DNA of 64,000 nt from Streptomyces sp. PR69 (GTDB lineage: Bacteria > Actinomycetota > Actinomycetes > Streptomycetales > Streptomycetaceae): positions 1-64,000 of the forward strand of contig NZ_JAOWCB010000030.1 of the NCBI RefSeq assembly GCF_026420845.1. Reading direction: 5' to 3'. A program made the translations under genes and the position numbers. Positions 50,099-58,641 of this stretch are shown piece after piece. The notes beneath the pieces are model-generated. The model ran no database searches and was not told where the DNA came from. It saw only the letters and a program-made list of their open reading frames with translations. Numbering within the stretch: position 1 is the first letter of the stretch; every line of letters begins with the position of its first letter.

Positions 50099-50467
50099 TC
50101 ACGGCTCCCCTCTCTGGCCCTGCTCAAGCTGGGCCAGATGACCGGTGAGCGCGAGCACCGTACGGGCGAGCCGCTGGGCGTAGTCGACGGCCTCGGCGAG
50201 GCTGGCGCCGGTCAGCTGCTCGTCAAGCCGCCAGCGCGCCCGGGCGACGCCGCCCAGCGCGGCGGCCAGGGTGTCGTCGTTGCGCGGGTAGGCGGTGATC
50301 CGTTCGGTCACGACGGGGACGAGCCACATGAGGTGCCCGCGCAGCCGCAGCGTCAGCTCATGCAGCCCGTCGTACGCCGGCACATCGCCGGTGCAGGCCA
50401 GCAACCGCTCGGCGTCGGCCCGCATCCCCGTCGTACTGAGCATCGCCGGGCTGGCTGCGGGGTTCAT
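50099..50467 (-). CDS. DUF6415-like small protein
   Basis: 122 residues: RLLACTGDVPAYDGLHELTL, LRGHLMWLVPVVTERITAYP and DDTLAAALGGVARARWRL, a family often labelled DUF6415 and found in Streptomyces beside XRE regulators. Helical, cytosolic, unknown function. ATG overlaps the previous gene's stop (ATGA). Part of a three-gene set with the XRE regulator. Confidence 0.75.
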   Translation of the reverse strand: MNPAASPAMLSTTGMRADAERLLACTGDVPAYDGLHELTLRLRGHLMWLVPVVTERITAYPRNDDTLAAALGGVARARWRLDEQLTGASLAEAVDYAQRLARTVLALTGHLAQLEQGQRGEP

Positions 50468-50724
50468 GCGTCGCTCCTTGCGGTGTGCGGGTGGTTGCGG
50501 ATCTCGACGTTGCAGTCCACGGCCTTCGACAGCCGGGACTGGTTCAGCAGACGGGACAGATGTGCGTACAGGTGCTCGGCCTCGATGCGAGTGAGGACGA
50601 GATCGGCTTGGCCTTGCGGCCTGTCGACGCACCACAAGTCCAGTGGTACGCGGATCTCTCCGGTGTCGGCATCGCCCGTGGGCGACATGTCCGGACGCCG
50701 TGAGGCATGCCAAGGTGTGGCCAT
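50464..50724 (-). CDS. Small partner protein of the XRE module
   Basis: 86 residues from ATG 50724 with GGAGGG just upstream. Reads MSPTGDADTGEIRVPLDLWC in its middle and LTRIEAEHLYAHLSRLLNQS; no family recognised. It is coupled to the DUF6415 gene. A perfect palindrome (TACCACGTGGTA) lies upstream in the promoter region. Confidence 0.7.
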   Translation of the reverse strand: MATPWHASRRPDMSPTGDADTGEIRVPLDLWCVDRPQGQADLVLTRIEAEHLYAHLSRLLNQSRLSKAVDCNVEIRNHPHTARSDA

Positions 50725-50770
50725 CGGCCCTCCAGGTATCGGCGTTGACGGGCCGTCACCGTACGAGCAA

Positions 50771-50782
50771 TACCACGTGGTA
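50771..50782. promoter_or_regulatory. Palindrome TACCACGTGGTA
   Basis: Perfect 12-bp palindrome 47 bases upstream of the small protein's ATG, next to the XRE gene's terminator. Likely operator of the XRE regulator for the 86-residue/DUF6415 pair. Confidence 0.5.
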
Positions 50783-50804
50783 ACGGGGACGGAGCGTCCC
50801 CGTT
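50782..50804 (-). terminator. Intrinsic terminator-like hairpin after the XRE gene
   Basis: AACGGGGACG and CGTCCCCGTT form a perfect 10-bp stem with a 3-base loop, just past the XRE gene's stop (50820) on the minus strand. Confidence 0.6.
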
Positions 50805-50819
50805 GCCCCCGGCGTCCCC

Positions 50820-52052
50820 CTACCCTGCTTCGCGCAGACCGATCCGCTCCGCCAGCCTCGCCGCCTCCGGGCGCAGCGCCCGAGGCACTTCCCGCCACAG
50901 ATCGGCCACCGTCGTACGAGCGGACGGCGTGTACTCGACCGTCTCGGCCCCGATCTGGTGCGCGAGCTGCATCACATGCAGCGCGGCCGTGTGGTCGCCC
51001 CGTTGCAGATGCCCGCGGGCGACCTCCACCCACAGGCGCGCTCGCCGCTCCACCGAGGGCATCTCGTCCGGGTCGATGTCGTTCGCCGCGGAAAGCGCCT
51101 GGCGACTGGTCTTCAGATCGACCGCCACGCTGATCTCGTGGAAGTCGACGTTTGCCCGGCCGAACACGGTGGAGGGGTGAACGTACGAGGCGGGCAGGGA
51201 CTTCGCGACCTGGTCGCCGGCGCCCCAGTAACGCCAAGCGTCTCCCGACCTGCCGTCGCGCGCTGCCGTGACGGCGGCGTGCAGCTGGAGCGCGCCATAG
51301 ATGCCGCGCCAGTCATCCGGAGCGTCGTCGAGATGAGACCGGATCAGATCGGCGGCCTCCGTCACCACCCGAAGGGCTTCGTCCGGATACGCGGTCTCAC
51401 GCAGGATGTTGCCCATGTTCCAGGCCGCAGCGGCGATCGCGGCCGGTTGGTCCGCATCCTGCGCGGCCGCCATGGCCCGGTCGGCAACCACCCAGGCCAG
51501 CTCCGCGGGGGCGATGTAGGCGGTGGCCTGCCCGGTGAGGCGGTAGACGTCCGAGACCGCGACAAGCGCGGCGCGGCGCTGGTCGCCGTCGAGTGCCCGT
51601 GTCGCGTTCTCGGTGTCCCGGATCAGCGCGGGCAGCAACTTGAGGACCTCGGTGCGATTGTGGCTTGAGGTGTGCCAGAGCCGCCACGTCTGGTCGACGC
51701 GCCCCCGCAGCCCGGCCACATCGGGCTGCGTTGCAGGCGCGTTGAGGGAGAGACGCCTGTTCATGACGGCATCCCAGATCGCGGGCATGGCCGGATGCTG
51801 AAGACGGCCTGTCGGCACCGTCTGGCCGACTCGTGTCGAGCCGGTCAGCACGGAGGCGTCGGAGAGCTGGAGCGCGGCGGCCAGACGCAGTACGAGGTGG
51901 TTGGCGCGCAGCTCCCGCTCGCCTGACTCGATCTTCTTGAGCCAGTCGGGGCCTCGGCCGCACATGCCGGCGAGCACGGCTCGGGACATGCCCCGGGATT
52001 CCCGGAGGAGTCGGATGCGTTCACCGGTGCTGAGACCGTCGGGGATGTCCAT
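50820..52052 (-). CDS. XRE-family regulator with TPR-like domain
   Basis: 410 residues. HTH in residues 12-60 (IRLLRESRGMSRAVLAGMCG, WLKKIESGERELRANHLVLR). The C-terminal 330 residues are helical TPR-like repeats (AAIAAAAWNMGNILRETAYP, ALRVVTEAADLI, RARLWVEVARGHLQRGDHTA). Common in Streptomyces next to DUF6415 and RiPP loci. ATG 52052 with GAAGGGG upstream. Divergent from NUDIX and likely controls both sides. Confidence 0.85.
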   Translation of the reverse strand: MDIPDGLSTGERIRLLRESRGMSRAVLAGMCGRGPDWLKKIESGERELRANHLVLRLAAALQLSDASVLTGSTRVGQTVPTGRLQHPAMPAIWDAVMNRRLSLNAPATQPDVAGLRGRVDQTWRLWHTSSHNRTEVLKLLPALIRDTENATRALDGDQRRAALVAVSDVYRLTGQATAYIAPAELAWVVADRAMAAAQDADQPAAIAAAAWNMGNILRETAYPDEALRVVTEAADLIRSHLDDAPDDWRGIYGALQLHAAVTAARDGRSGDAWRYWGAGDQVAKSLPASYVHPSTVFGRANVDFHEISVAVDLKTSRQALSAANDIDPDEMPSVERRARLWVEVARGHLQRGDHTAALHVMQLAHQIGAETVEYTPSARTTVADLWREVPRALRPEAARLAERIGLREAG

Positions 52053-52162
52053 GGTGCCCCTTCTCCGTGTGCCGTTTCGGTCAGAGTAGGGGCGGGGCTG
52101 TGGTCCAGGGAATGAGGAACTGGCAGGGTTCGGCCCGCTGGCATCGTCGTCACGGAGTCCCG

Positions 52163-52657
52163 ATGAGCAAACGCACCCGCCGCATCGACTACTGGCGCGA
52201 CCCGGCCGCCCCCAAGCCGACCAGCCGCAAGACGTCGGCGTCCGTGTTCGTCCGCGACGACCGTGGGCGGCTGCTGCTGCTCAAGCGGGTGGACAACGAT
52301 CTGTGGACCATCCCCACGGGCGGTGTCAAGAAGGGCGAGACCGTCGGGCAGGCGGGAGTTCGGGAGTGCCGCGAAGAGACCGGCCTGGAGGTCGAGATCA
52401 CCGGACTCGTCGGGGTGTTCTCGACACCGGACCACGTCATCGCCTACTGGCACGGCGACAGGCTCGATGAAGTGCGTCAGCCCATCAACGTCTGCCTTCG
52501 CGCCCGCGTCGTCGGGGGCCGTATCGCACCCGACCCGTCGGAAGCGGCGGAAGTCCGCTGGCTGCCCCCGGCCGAACTGGACGGCTACCCGGTGCATCCG
52601 GCGCTTCGGGCGCGTATCGACCACGGTCTGGGCTCCGCGGAGCCGTACATCTCGTAA
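52163..52657 (+). CDS. NUDIX hydrolase
   Basis: 164-residue pyrophosphohydrolase. Nudix box at residues 53-75: G53-x5-E59-x7-R67-E68-x-x-E71-E72-x-G74, fully intact. Residues 30-48 (VRDDRGRLLLLKRVDNDLW) are typical of MutT-like sanitising or ADP-ribose enzymes. ATG 52163 with CGGAG upstream. Its last 24 codons are duplicated at 54072-54143. Confidence 0.92.
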   Translation: MSKRTRRIDYWRDPAAPKPTSRKTSASVFVRDDRGRLLLLKRVDNDLWTIPTGGVKKGETVGQAGVRECREETGLEVEITGLVGVFSTPDHVIAYWHGDRLDEVRQPINVCLRARVVGGRIAPDPSEAAEVRWLPPAELDGYPVHPALRARIDHGLGSAEPYIS

Positions 52658-52660
52658 AGG
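52588..52660 (+). repeat. Direct repeat, copy 1 (3' end of NUDIX gene)
   Basis: About 73 bases, from CCCGGTGCATCCGGCGCTTC to past the stop codon, recur at 54072-54143 with about eight mismatches, mostly at synonymous sites. Confidence 0.85.
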
Positions 52661-52683
52661 CCGCACCCGGCAGCCGCCTTAGC

Positions 52684-52947
52684 TTGACTCTGTCGCGCGT
52701 TGGACGCACCGCCCGTACCCGGGCGGTCGCCTGCCCGGACGGGATACGCGGGGCGCTGGTGCGGTTCCTCGCCGCCTTCGGGCTGAACTTCGGCGCTTTC
52801 GACTTCGCCGTGACCGCGGACGGCGGATGGTGGTTTCTGGAGTGCAACCCCAATGGCCAATGGGCGTGGCTCGAAGAGGCGGCCGGACTTCCGATCACAA
52901 CCGCAATCGCAGACCTGTTGGAGAACGGAGTGAGTCGGCATGAGTGA
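52684..52947 (+). pseudogene. Truncated ATP-grasp peptide maturase (graspetide-type)
   Basis: Only the last 75 or so residues of an ATP-grasp ligase of the ribosomal-peptide maturase type remain: LRFLAAFG-like LVRFLAAFGLNFGAFDFAVT, then WWFLECNPNGQWAWLEEAAG and LPITTAIADLLE. The frame has only a TTG start and the N-terminal 250 residues (precursor binding and ATP site) are missing; the break lies near 52700-52715. The stop overlaps the start of the methyltransferase gene. I read it as a decapitated remnant. Confidence 0.75.
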
Positions 52948-54061
52948 CCCCCTGCCGTCGGAATGCCTGCGGGCCGACCTCGCGCGGCGTCTGTCCAAGA
53001 CCGGTGCTTTGCGCAGCCCGGAATGGGAAGCGGCCGTCATGTCAGTGCCCCGCGAGGCGTTCCTCTCGCGCGGCTGGTTCGAGTACGAAGACGGCGGCTG
53101 GTACCGGCCCGCGGCCGGGGATTCCGCGGAAGGACTCGCGCGGATCTACGAAGACGACACCCTCGTGACGCAGGTGGCCGGGGGCGTCTTCCCCGACCAG
53201 GTCGAGGGGCGCATCGCCGCGGCCCCCTCGTCGTCGTCCACCCTGCCGAGTCTGGTGGTGCGGATGCTCGAAGACCTGCGGGCGACCGAGGGGACGCGCG
53301 TTCTTGAGATCGGCACGGGCACGGGCTACTCAACCGCGCTGCTCTGCCAGGTCGTCGGCGAGGACAACGTGACCACGGTGGAGGTCGACGCCGAGGTGTC
53401 CGCCCGTGCCGGGATCGCGCTCGCGGGCGCCGGGTACTGGCCCGCCCGCGTGGTCGGTGACGGCCTGGCGGGCTGCACGGAGGGCAGCCCGTATGACCGC
53501 GTGATCGCCACCTGCGGCGTGCACACCGTGCCAGCCGACTGGCTCGCGCAGACCCGGCCCGGAGGTGAGGTCCTGGTCACGGTCGGCGGATGGATGCACG
53601 CATCCGAACTCGTACGGCTCACGGTCGCCGACGACGGAACGGCCAGCGGCCCGGTCCTCGGCGGACAGGTCTCGTTCATGCTGGCCCGCCCCCACCTTCC
53701 GCCCCCGCTGGGCGTCCTGCCGAACCTCAGCGAGGGCGACGCGGTGCCCGCGGAGCTGGGCGCGGATGTGCTCGACGACTGGACCGCCCGGTTCGTCGCG
53801 CAGTTCGCCGCACCGCGCGCTCAGCGGCTCACGCTGGAACGGGACGGCCGGACGGAACACGTCGTGCTCGACGTGGGCGCGGAGGCGTGGGCGGTTGTCT
53901 TCCAAGACGGCGGACGGTGGATGGTCCGGCAGGGCGGCATGGCGCGCCTGTGGGACGAGATCACCGAGCGTGTAACGCAGTGGCAGACGGACGGGCGCCC
54001 ACCTGCCGACCGTATGCGGCTGCACGTTGGCCCCGACGGGCAACGCCTCACCTGGGCGTGA
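52940..54061 (+). CDS. PIMT-like methyltransferase of a graspetide locus
   Basis: 373 residues, ATG overlapping the ATP-grasp stop by 8 bases. AdoMet-binding motif VLEIGTGTGYSTALL near residue 120, a PCMT/protein isoaspartyl methyltransferase fold, and a C-terminal 170-residue extension (VSFMLARPHLPPPLGVLPNL onward) typical of enzymes in ATP-grasp RiPP loci. In characterised graspetide loci such enzymes convert Asp into aspartimide in the peptide. The gene is intact though its ATP-grasp neighbour is not. Confidence 0.85.
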   Translation: MSDPLPSECLRADLARRLSKTGALRSPEWEAAVMSVPREAFLSRGWFEYEDGGWYRPAAGDSAEGLARIYEDDTLVTQVAGGVFPDQVEGRIAAAPSSSSTLPSLVVRMLEDLRATEGTRVLEIGTGTGYSTALLCQVVGEDNVTTVEVDAEVSARAGIALAGAGYWPARVVGDGLAGCTEGSPYDRVIATCGVHTVPADWLAQTRPGGEVLVTVGGWMHASELVRLTVADDGTASGPVLGGQVSFMLARPHLPPPLGVLPNLSEGDAVPAELGADVLDDWTARFVAQFAAPRAQRLTLERDGRTEHVVLDVGAEAWAVVFQDGGRWMVRQGGMARLWDEITERVTQWQTDGRPPADRMRLHVGPDGQRLTWA

Positions 54062-54071
54062 CCGCCAGCCA

Positions 54072-54143
54072 CCCGGTGCATCCGGCGCTTCGGGCGCGCA
54101 TCGATCACGGTCTGGGTTCGACGGAGCCGTATATCTCCTGAGG
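54072..54143 (+). pseudogene. Duplicated NUDIX 3' end, direct repeat copy 2
   Basis: The last 24 codons of the NUDIX gene (HPVHPALRARIDHGLGSTEP, YIS, stop at 54139-54141) are present again just after the methyltransferase, with conserved reading frame and mainly synonymous changes. The rest of the second NUDIX gene is missing. Together with copy 1 it brackets the ATP-grasp/methyltransferase pair. Confidence 0.8.
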
Positions 54144-54162
54144 CCGTGCCGGCGCGGCCGCA

Positions 54163-54609
54163 TCAGGACGTTCGGGCGTCACGCCACTCCTGGTCGGTGG
54201 ACCAGGCGGTGAGGGTGGTGCCGTCGGTGAAGGCGTAGTACAGGCCGCACTTGGCGGTGGCCTTGTCGGCCACGTTCTTGGGGAACCAGTCCGTCTCGAT
54301 CTCGGCGGCGGGGGCGAAGCCCTTCAGCGGCTTGCATTCGGCGGGGAGCGCCCCGTCGGCGAGGGTGGCGACGAGCAGTCGTTCGCCGCCAGTGGTCTTC
54401 ATCGAGTACTTGACGGAGGTCGCGTCGTCCGGCAGCCAGCGCGGCACGGACGTCCGCGCGTTCTTGGCCTCGGCGCCGCTGGCGTAGGTGGATATCTCCT
54501 GGTGACGGTTGTCGTACCAGTCCACGGCGGCGGGTACGGCGAAGGCCGCGGCGACGCCCAGGACGGCGACGGCTCCGGCGGTGACGGCGAGGGCGGACTT
54601 GCGGTTCAC
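54163..54609 (-). CDS. Secreted or membrane-anchored protein of unknown function
   Basis: 148 residues. N-terminal hydrophobic signal (SALAVTAGAVAVLGVAAAFAV) then an extracellular part with two cysteines (CKPLKG, KCGLYYAF) that may form a disulfide. No lipobox. Function unknown. ATG 54609. Confidence 0.7.
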   Translation of the reverse strand: MNRKSALAVTAGAVAVLGVAAAFAVPAAVDWYDNRHQEISTYASGAEAKNARTSVPRWLPDDATSVKYSMKTTGGERLLVATLADGALPAECKPLKGFAPAAEIETDWFPKNVADKATAKCGLYYAFTDGTTLTAWSTDQEWRDARTS

Positions 54610-54713
54610 GGCTTGTGCTCGCTTTCAGATGCTTTGTCGGTCGTGCGTATCTCCATCCTTTCCGCCGAATGCCCCCGCCGGCGTCCCTCGAGAGTGCCGA
54701 CCGCACGTACCTC

Positions 54714-57605
54714 TCAGGTCTGACGCCCCTGAGACGCCCCCGGGGCCGCCCCCTCCGCCGGAGCCTCCGCCGGAGCCTCCGGCAGCGCCTCCGCCAGCAC
54801 CTCCGCCAGGTGCCGCCCCCGCACGCCGCCCAGCTGCGCAAGCTGTGTGCGGCAGGAGAAGCCGTCGGCCAGGACGGCGGCCGAGGGGGACGCGGCCCGC
54901 ACCGACGGCAGCAGCTGTTCCTCCGCGCAGGCCGCGGAGACCTCGAAGTGGCCGCGCTCGAAGCCGAAGTTGCCCGCGAGGCCGCAGCAGCCGCCGCTCA
55001 GCTCGCCCGTCAGTCCGGCCCGTTCCCGCAGGCGGCGCTCGGCCGCCTCGCCGAGGACCGCGTGCTGGTGGCAGTGGGTCTGGCCGACGACGGGGCGGTC
55101 GAGGCGCGGCGGGAACCAGTCGGGCGGGGCGCACTCCTCAAGGCCCTGGGCGAAGGTGCGGACCAGGGCCGCGAGGCGGCGTGCGCGGGGGTCGCCGGTC
55201 AGCAGTTCCGGGAGGTCCGTGGTGAGCGCCGCCGCGCAGCTCGGCTCCAGCACCACCACCGGCATGCCCAGATCGAGCAGCGGCTCCACTGTGTCCAGGG
55301 TGCGCCGCATGACCGTGCGCGCCCGGTGGAGCTGGCCGGTGGAGACATACGTCAGCCCGCAGCACACCCGCCCCGGGGGCAGCACGATCCCCACGCCCGC
55401 CGCCTCCATCACCCGTACCGCCGCGCGCCCCACCTCCGGCGAGAGGTGATCGGTGAAGGTGTCGGGCCACAGCACCGCCGTACGGCCTTCGGCGAGCACC
55501 GTCTCCCGGCCCTGCTGTCGTCTGCGCAGCCAGCGCCGGAAGGTCTCCCGCGCCAGCCGCGGCAGCTGCCGCTGCGGCGCGATCCCGCCGAGGCGTTTCA
55601 CGACCGCCGCGAGCGGCGGTACGCCCGCCGCCGCGTTGACCGCGCCCGCCAGCGGCGCGGCCGCCCGCAGCCACTGAGGCAGCCGGCCCATCGCGTAGTG
55701 GGCGGCGGGCCGCGGCCGCCCCGCGTAGTGGTGGTGCAGGAACTCCGCCTTGTATGTGGCCATGTCCACGCCCACCGGGCAGTCGCTGCGGCAGCCCTTG
55801 CAGGACAGGCACAGATCGAGCGCCTGACGCACCTCCTCGGACCGCCAGCCGTCGGTCACCACCTCGCCCGCGAGCATCTCGTGCAGCAGGCGCGCGCGCC
55901 CGCGCGTGGAGTGCATCTCCTCGCCCGTCGCCCGGAACGACGGGCACATCACCTCAGGACCGCCGCCGGTGGCCGCGGCCCGGCATTTGGCGACCCCGAC
56001 GCACCGCCGCACCGCCGCCGAGAAGTCCCCGCCGCCCGCGCCGTCCTCCGGATAGCCGAACTCGACGGCCACCCGCTCCCGCGGCAGCACCTCAAAGCGC
56101 AGATGCTCGTCCAGCCGGTCGGGCCGGGCCAGCATGCCGGGGTTGAGCCCGCCGTCCGGGTCCCACAGGTCCTTGAAGCGGCCGAAGAGCCCGACCAGTT
56201 CGGCCCCGTACATCTTCGGCAGCAGCTCGGCCCGCGCCTGACCGTCGCCGTGCTCCCCCGACAGCGATCCGCCGTGCGCGACGACCAGCTCCGCGATCTC
56301 CTCCGAGAAGGCCCGGAACCGCGCGACCCCGCCCGCGCTCAGCAGGTCGAAGTCGATGCGGACATGGATGCAGCCGTCGCCGAAGTGCCCGTACGGCGTG
56401 CCGCGCAGCCCATGCGCCGCCAGCAGCGCCCGGAAGTCCCGCAGATACGCGCCGAGCCGCGCGGGCGGCACCGCGCAGTCCTCCCAGCCGGGCCAGGCCT
56501 CGCCGCCGTCCGGGGTCCTGGTGGCCGTGCCGGACGCGTCCTCCCGTACGCGCCACAGCGCCCGCATCGCGGCCGGGTCGTCCACCACGGCGGTGTCCAG
56601 CGCGTCCGACGCCTTCGCCACGGCCTCCGCCCGCGCCCGCGCCCCGGCCGCCGTGTCCCCGCCGGTCTCGACGAACAGCCAGGCGCCGCCGCGCGGCAGC
56701 GATCGCACCCCCGGCACCAGATCCTCGGCCATCCCCTCGACGGTCAGCGGCCCCAGCGGCAGCAGCCCCGCCGCGGCCTCGGCCGCCGCGCTCTCGTCCG
56801 GGTAGCCCAGCACGGCGAGCGCCCGCGCGCGCGGCGCGTCCACCAGGCGCACGATGGCCTCGGTCACCACCCCCAGCGTGCCCTCGCTGCCGCAGAACGC
56901 CCGTGCGAGATCGACGCCCTTCTCCGGCAGCAGCGCGTTCAGCGCATAGCCGGAGATACAGCGCGGCAGGCCCTCGGGATACCCGGTCCGCAGCAGTGCC
57001 AGATTCCCCTCGACCAGCTCCCGCACCCCGCCGGGCCCGCCGCTGAAGCCCCGCGCGAGGCGGTGCGCGCCGCCCCCGTACGTCAGCACGTCCAGCCCGG
57101 CGACGTTGTCGGCCGTGGTGCCCCAGGCCACGGAGTGCGCGCCGCAGGAGTTGTTGCCGATCATCCCGCCGAGCGTGCAGCGGCTGTGCGTGGACGGGTC
57201 GGGGCCGAAGGTCAGCCCGTACGGGCGTGCCGCGTCCCGCAGTTCGTCAAGGACGAGACCCGGCTGCACCACCGCCGTACGCGCGTCCGGATCGATTCCC
57301 ACGATCGAGTCCATATGGCGGGTGAAGTCCAGGACGACGCCGACGCCTGTGGCCTGTCCGGCGATGGAGGTGCCCGCGCCGCGCGGCACGACGGGGGTGG
57401 CGTGCGCACGGCACACCTCAAGCGCCGCGGCCACGTCGGCGGCATCGCGGGGGGCGACGACGCCGACCGGGACGCGCCGGTAGTTGGAGGCGTCCATCGT
57501 CGTCAGCGCGCGGGCGGCGGCGCTGAAGTCCACCAGGCCCCGGACGGCCCGCGTCAGCTCCTCCGCCAGCCCGTGCGCCGGGCCCAGTGCCTGCTGTTGC
57601 GTCAT
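54714..57605 (-). CDS. FAD-binding/Fe-S dehydrogenase (YdiJ/D-2-hydroxyglutarate dehydrogenase-like)
   Basis: 963-residue fusion. N-terminal FAD_binding_4 (VPVGVVAPRDAADVAAALEV, PRGAGTSIAGQATG), FAD_oxidase_C, then Fe-S motifs (CVGVAKC...MCPSF; CLSCKGCRSDCPVG) and two CCG domains (CCGLTYVSTG, SCCGLAGNFG) in the C-terminal half. Same architecture as E. coli YdiJ, which oxidises D-2-hydroxy acids. ATG 57605 with the adjacent upstream ATG also possible. C-terminal tail has Ala/Glu/Pro repeats (ALPEAPAEAPAEGA), encoded at 54740-54790. Redox partner unknown. Confidence 0.88.
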   Translation of the reverse strand: MTQQQALGPAHGLAEELTRAVRGLVDFSAAARALTTMDASNYRRVPVGVVAPRDAADVAAALEVCRAHATPVVPRGAGTSIAGQATGVGVVLDFTRHMDSIVGIDPDARTAVVQPGLVLDELRDAARPYGLTFGPDPSTHSRCTLGGMIGNNSCGAHSVAWGTTADNVAGLDVLTYGGGAHRLARGFSGGPGGVRELVEGNLALLRTGYPEGLPRCISGYALNALLPEKGVDLARAFCGSEGTLGVVTEAIVRLVDAPRARALAVLGYPDESAAAEAAAGLLPLGPLTVEGMAEDLVPGVRSLPRGGAWLFVETGGDTAAGARARAEAVAKASDALDTAVVDDPAAMRALWRVREDASGTATRTPDGGEAWPGWEDCAVPPARLGAYLRDFRALLAAHGLRGTPYGHFGDGCIHVRIDFDLLSAGGVARFRAFSEEIAELVVAHGGSLSGEHGDGQARAELLPKMYGAELVGLFGRFKDLWDPDGGLNPGMLARPDRLDEHLRFEVLPRERVAVEFGYPEDGAGGGDFSAAVRRCVGVAKCRAAATGGGPEVMCPSFRATGEEMHSTRGRARLLHEMLAGEVVTDGWRSEEVRQALDLCLSCKGCRSDCPVGVDMATYKAEFLHHHYAGRPRPAAHYAMGRLPQWLRAAAPLAGAVNAAAGVPPLAAVVKRLGGIAPQRQLPRLARETFRRWLRRRQQGRETVLAEGRTAVLWPDTFTDHLSPEVGRAAVRVMEAAGVGIVLPPGRVCCGLTYVSTGQLHRARTVMRRTLDTVEPLLDLGMPVVVLEPSCAAALTTDLPELLTGDPRARRLAALVRTFAQGLEECAPPDWFPPRLDRPVVGQTHCHQHAVLGEAAERRLRERAGLTGELSGGCCGLAGNFGFERGHFEVSAACAEEQLLPSVRAASPSAAVLADGFSCRTQLAQLGGVRGRHLAEVLAEALPEAPAEAPAEGAAPGASQGRQT

Positions 57606-57623
57606 GTGTCCCAGCATGCCCAC

Positions 57624-57876
57624 GTGCGGAGCGTCACACCGGGAGGCGATGCCGACCCTGCCGAGAACCGCCTCCGGCGGCCCGCAACCCCTTTATATTG
57701 ACCCCCACTTCGTGCGGCGACGCACGGCACCGCAATACGGCACCGCAAACCGCAATACGGCACCACCGCACCACCGCACCACTGTCACGGCTGTACACCA
57801 CGGCCCCGCTACACACCCCGTCTACGCCCCGTCACCCCGGAAGGCCAGACCCGATGACCGGCACCGACGAGCAGCG
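57624..57876. promoter_or_regulatory. Promoter region with tandem repeats before the GTPase gene
   Basis: 253 bases. Around 57725-57785 GGCACCGCAATAC/GGCACCACC units recur. An eight-codon frame (ATG 57854) stops within the GTPase start and could be a coupled leader peptide. No other gene. Confidence 0.35.
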
Positions 57877-58461
57877 ATGACCCGCGTCGCGACGCCTCAG
57901 CCCCGCGCGCCCCATGCCCTGAAAATCGTCGTCGCGGGCGGTTTCGGGGTGGGCAAGACGACGATGGTGCGCTCCGTCAGCGAGATCCGCCCGCTGCACA
58001 CGGAAGAGCGTATGAGCAGGGCGGCGAGAATCCGGCGGAAGATCGCGACCACCGTCGCGCTCGACTTCGGCCGGATCACCCTGGACGGCGGCTCGGACGC
58101 CGTCGGGGGCGGCCACACGGTCCTGCATCTCTTCGGCGTACCCGGGCAGGAACGCTTCTGGTTCCTGTGGGACCGCATCTTCAGCGGCACGATCGGCGCG
58201 GTGGTCCTGGTGGACACCCGGTGTCTGGCCGACGCCTGGCCCGCGATCGACCGGCTGGAGCATCTGGGGATGCCGTTCATCGTGGCCGTCAATGACTTCG
58301 GCGGGCCCTTCGAGGGCGAGGAGAGCATCCGCGCGGGGCTGGGGCTCGGGGACGATGTGCCGATGGTGGAGTTCGACGCGCGCGACCACTCGTCGAGCAA
58401 GTTCGTGCTGATCGCGCTGGTGGACCATCTGCGGAAGCTGTCGGGCCGCCGTACGACATGA
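57877..58461 (+). CDS. Orphan CvnD-like GTP-binding protein
   Basis: 194-residue GTPase of the conservon (Cvn) family. P loop AGGFGVGKTTMV, ATTVALDFGRITL, VPGQERFWFLWD (switch II-like) and VAVNDFGGP (NKxD position, here NDFG) are visible. Normal CvnD follows CvnA-C genes (histidine kinase-like, roadblock, DUF742); none is present. ATG 57877 overlaps a tiny upstream frame. The NKxD variant suggests altered guanine recognition. Confidence 0.8.
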   Translation: MTRVATPQPRAPHALKIVVAGGFGVGKTTMVRSVSEIRPLHTEERMSRAARIRRKIATTVALDFGRITLDGGSDAVGGGHTVLHLFGVPGQERFWFLWDRIFSGTIGAVVLVDTRCLADAWPAIDRLEHLGMPFIVAVNDFGGPFEGEESIRAGLGLGDDVPMVEFDARDHSSSKFVLIALVDHLRKLSGRRTT

Positions 58462-58641
58462 CGGCTCGGGCGTGTGCGCGGCTCCGGGCCGTGCGCGGCC
58501 GCGGAGCGTGCGCGGCCGCCGAGCGTGCGCGGCTCCAAGGGGCGCCCCGACCGCGCGTACGCGTTCAGCTGCGCGTACGTATGCGTCTCAGCCGCCGGAC
58601 CGCCTCCCCGCCCGCCCGGCAGAACCGATACGCTCGCGCTC

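Noticed and set aside
54615..57701. 1028-residue plus-strand frame opposite the FAD/Fe-S gene
   Set aside because: Arg/His/Pro-rich antisense shadow of the intact dehydrogenase gene.
58474..58641. Upstream extension of serC
   Set aside because: Arg/Ala/Pro-rich with no conservation; the recognised family start is GTG at 58642.
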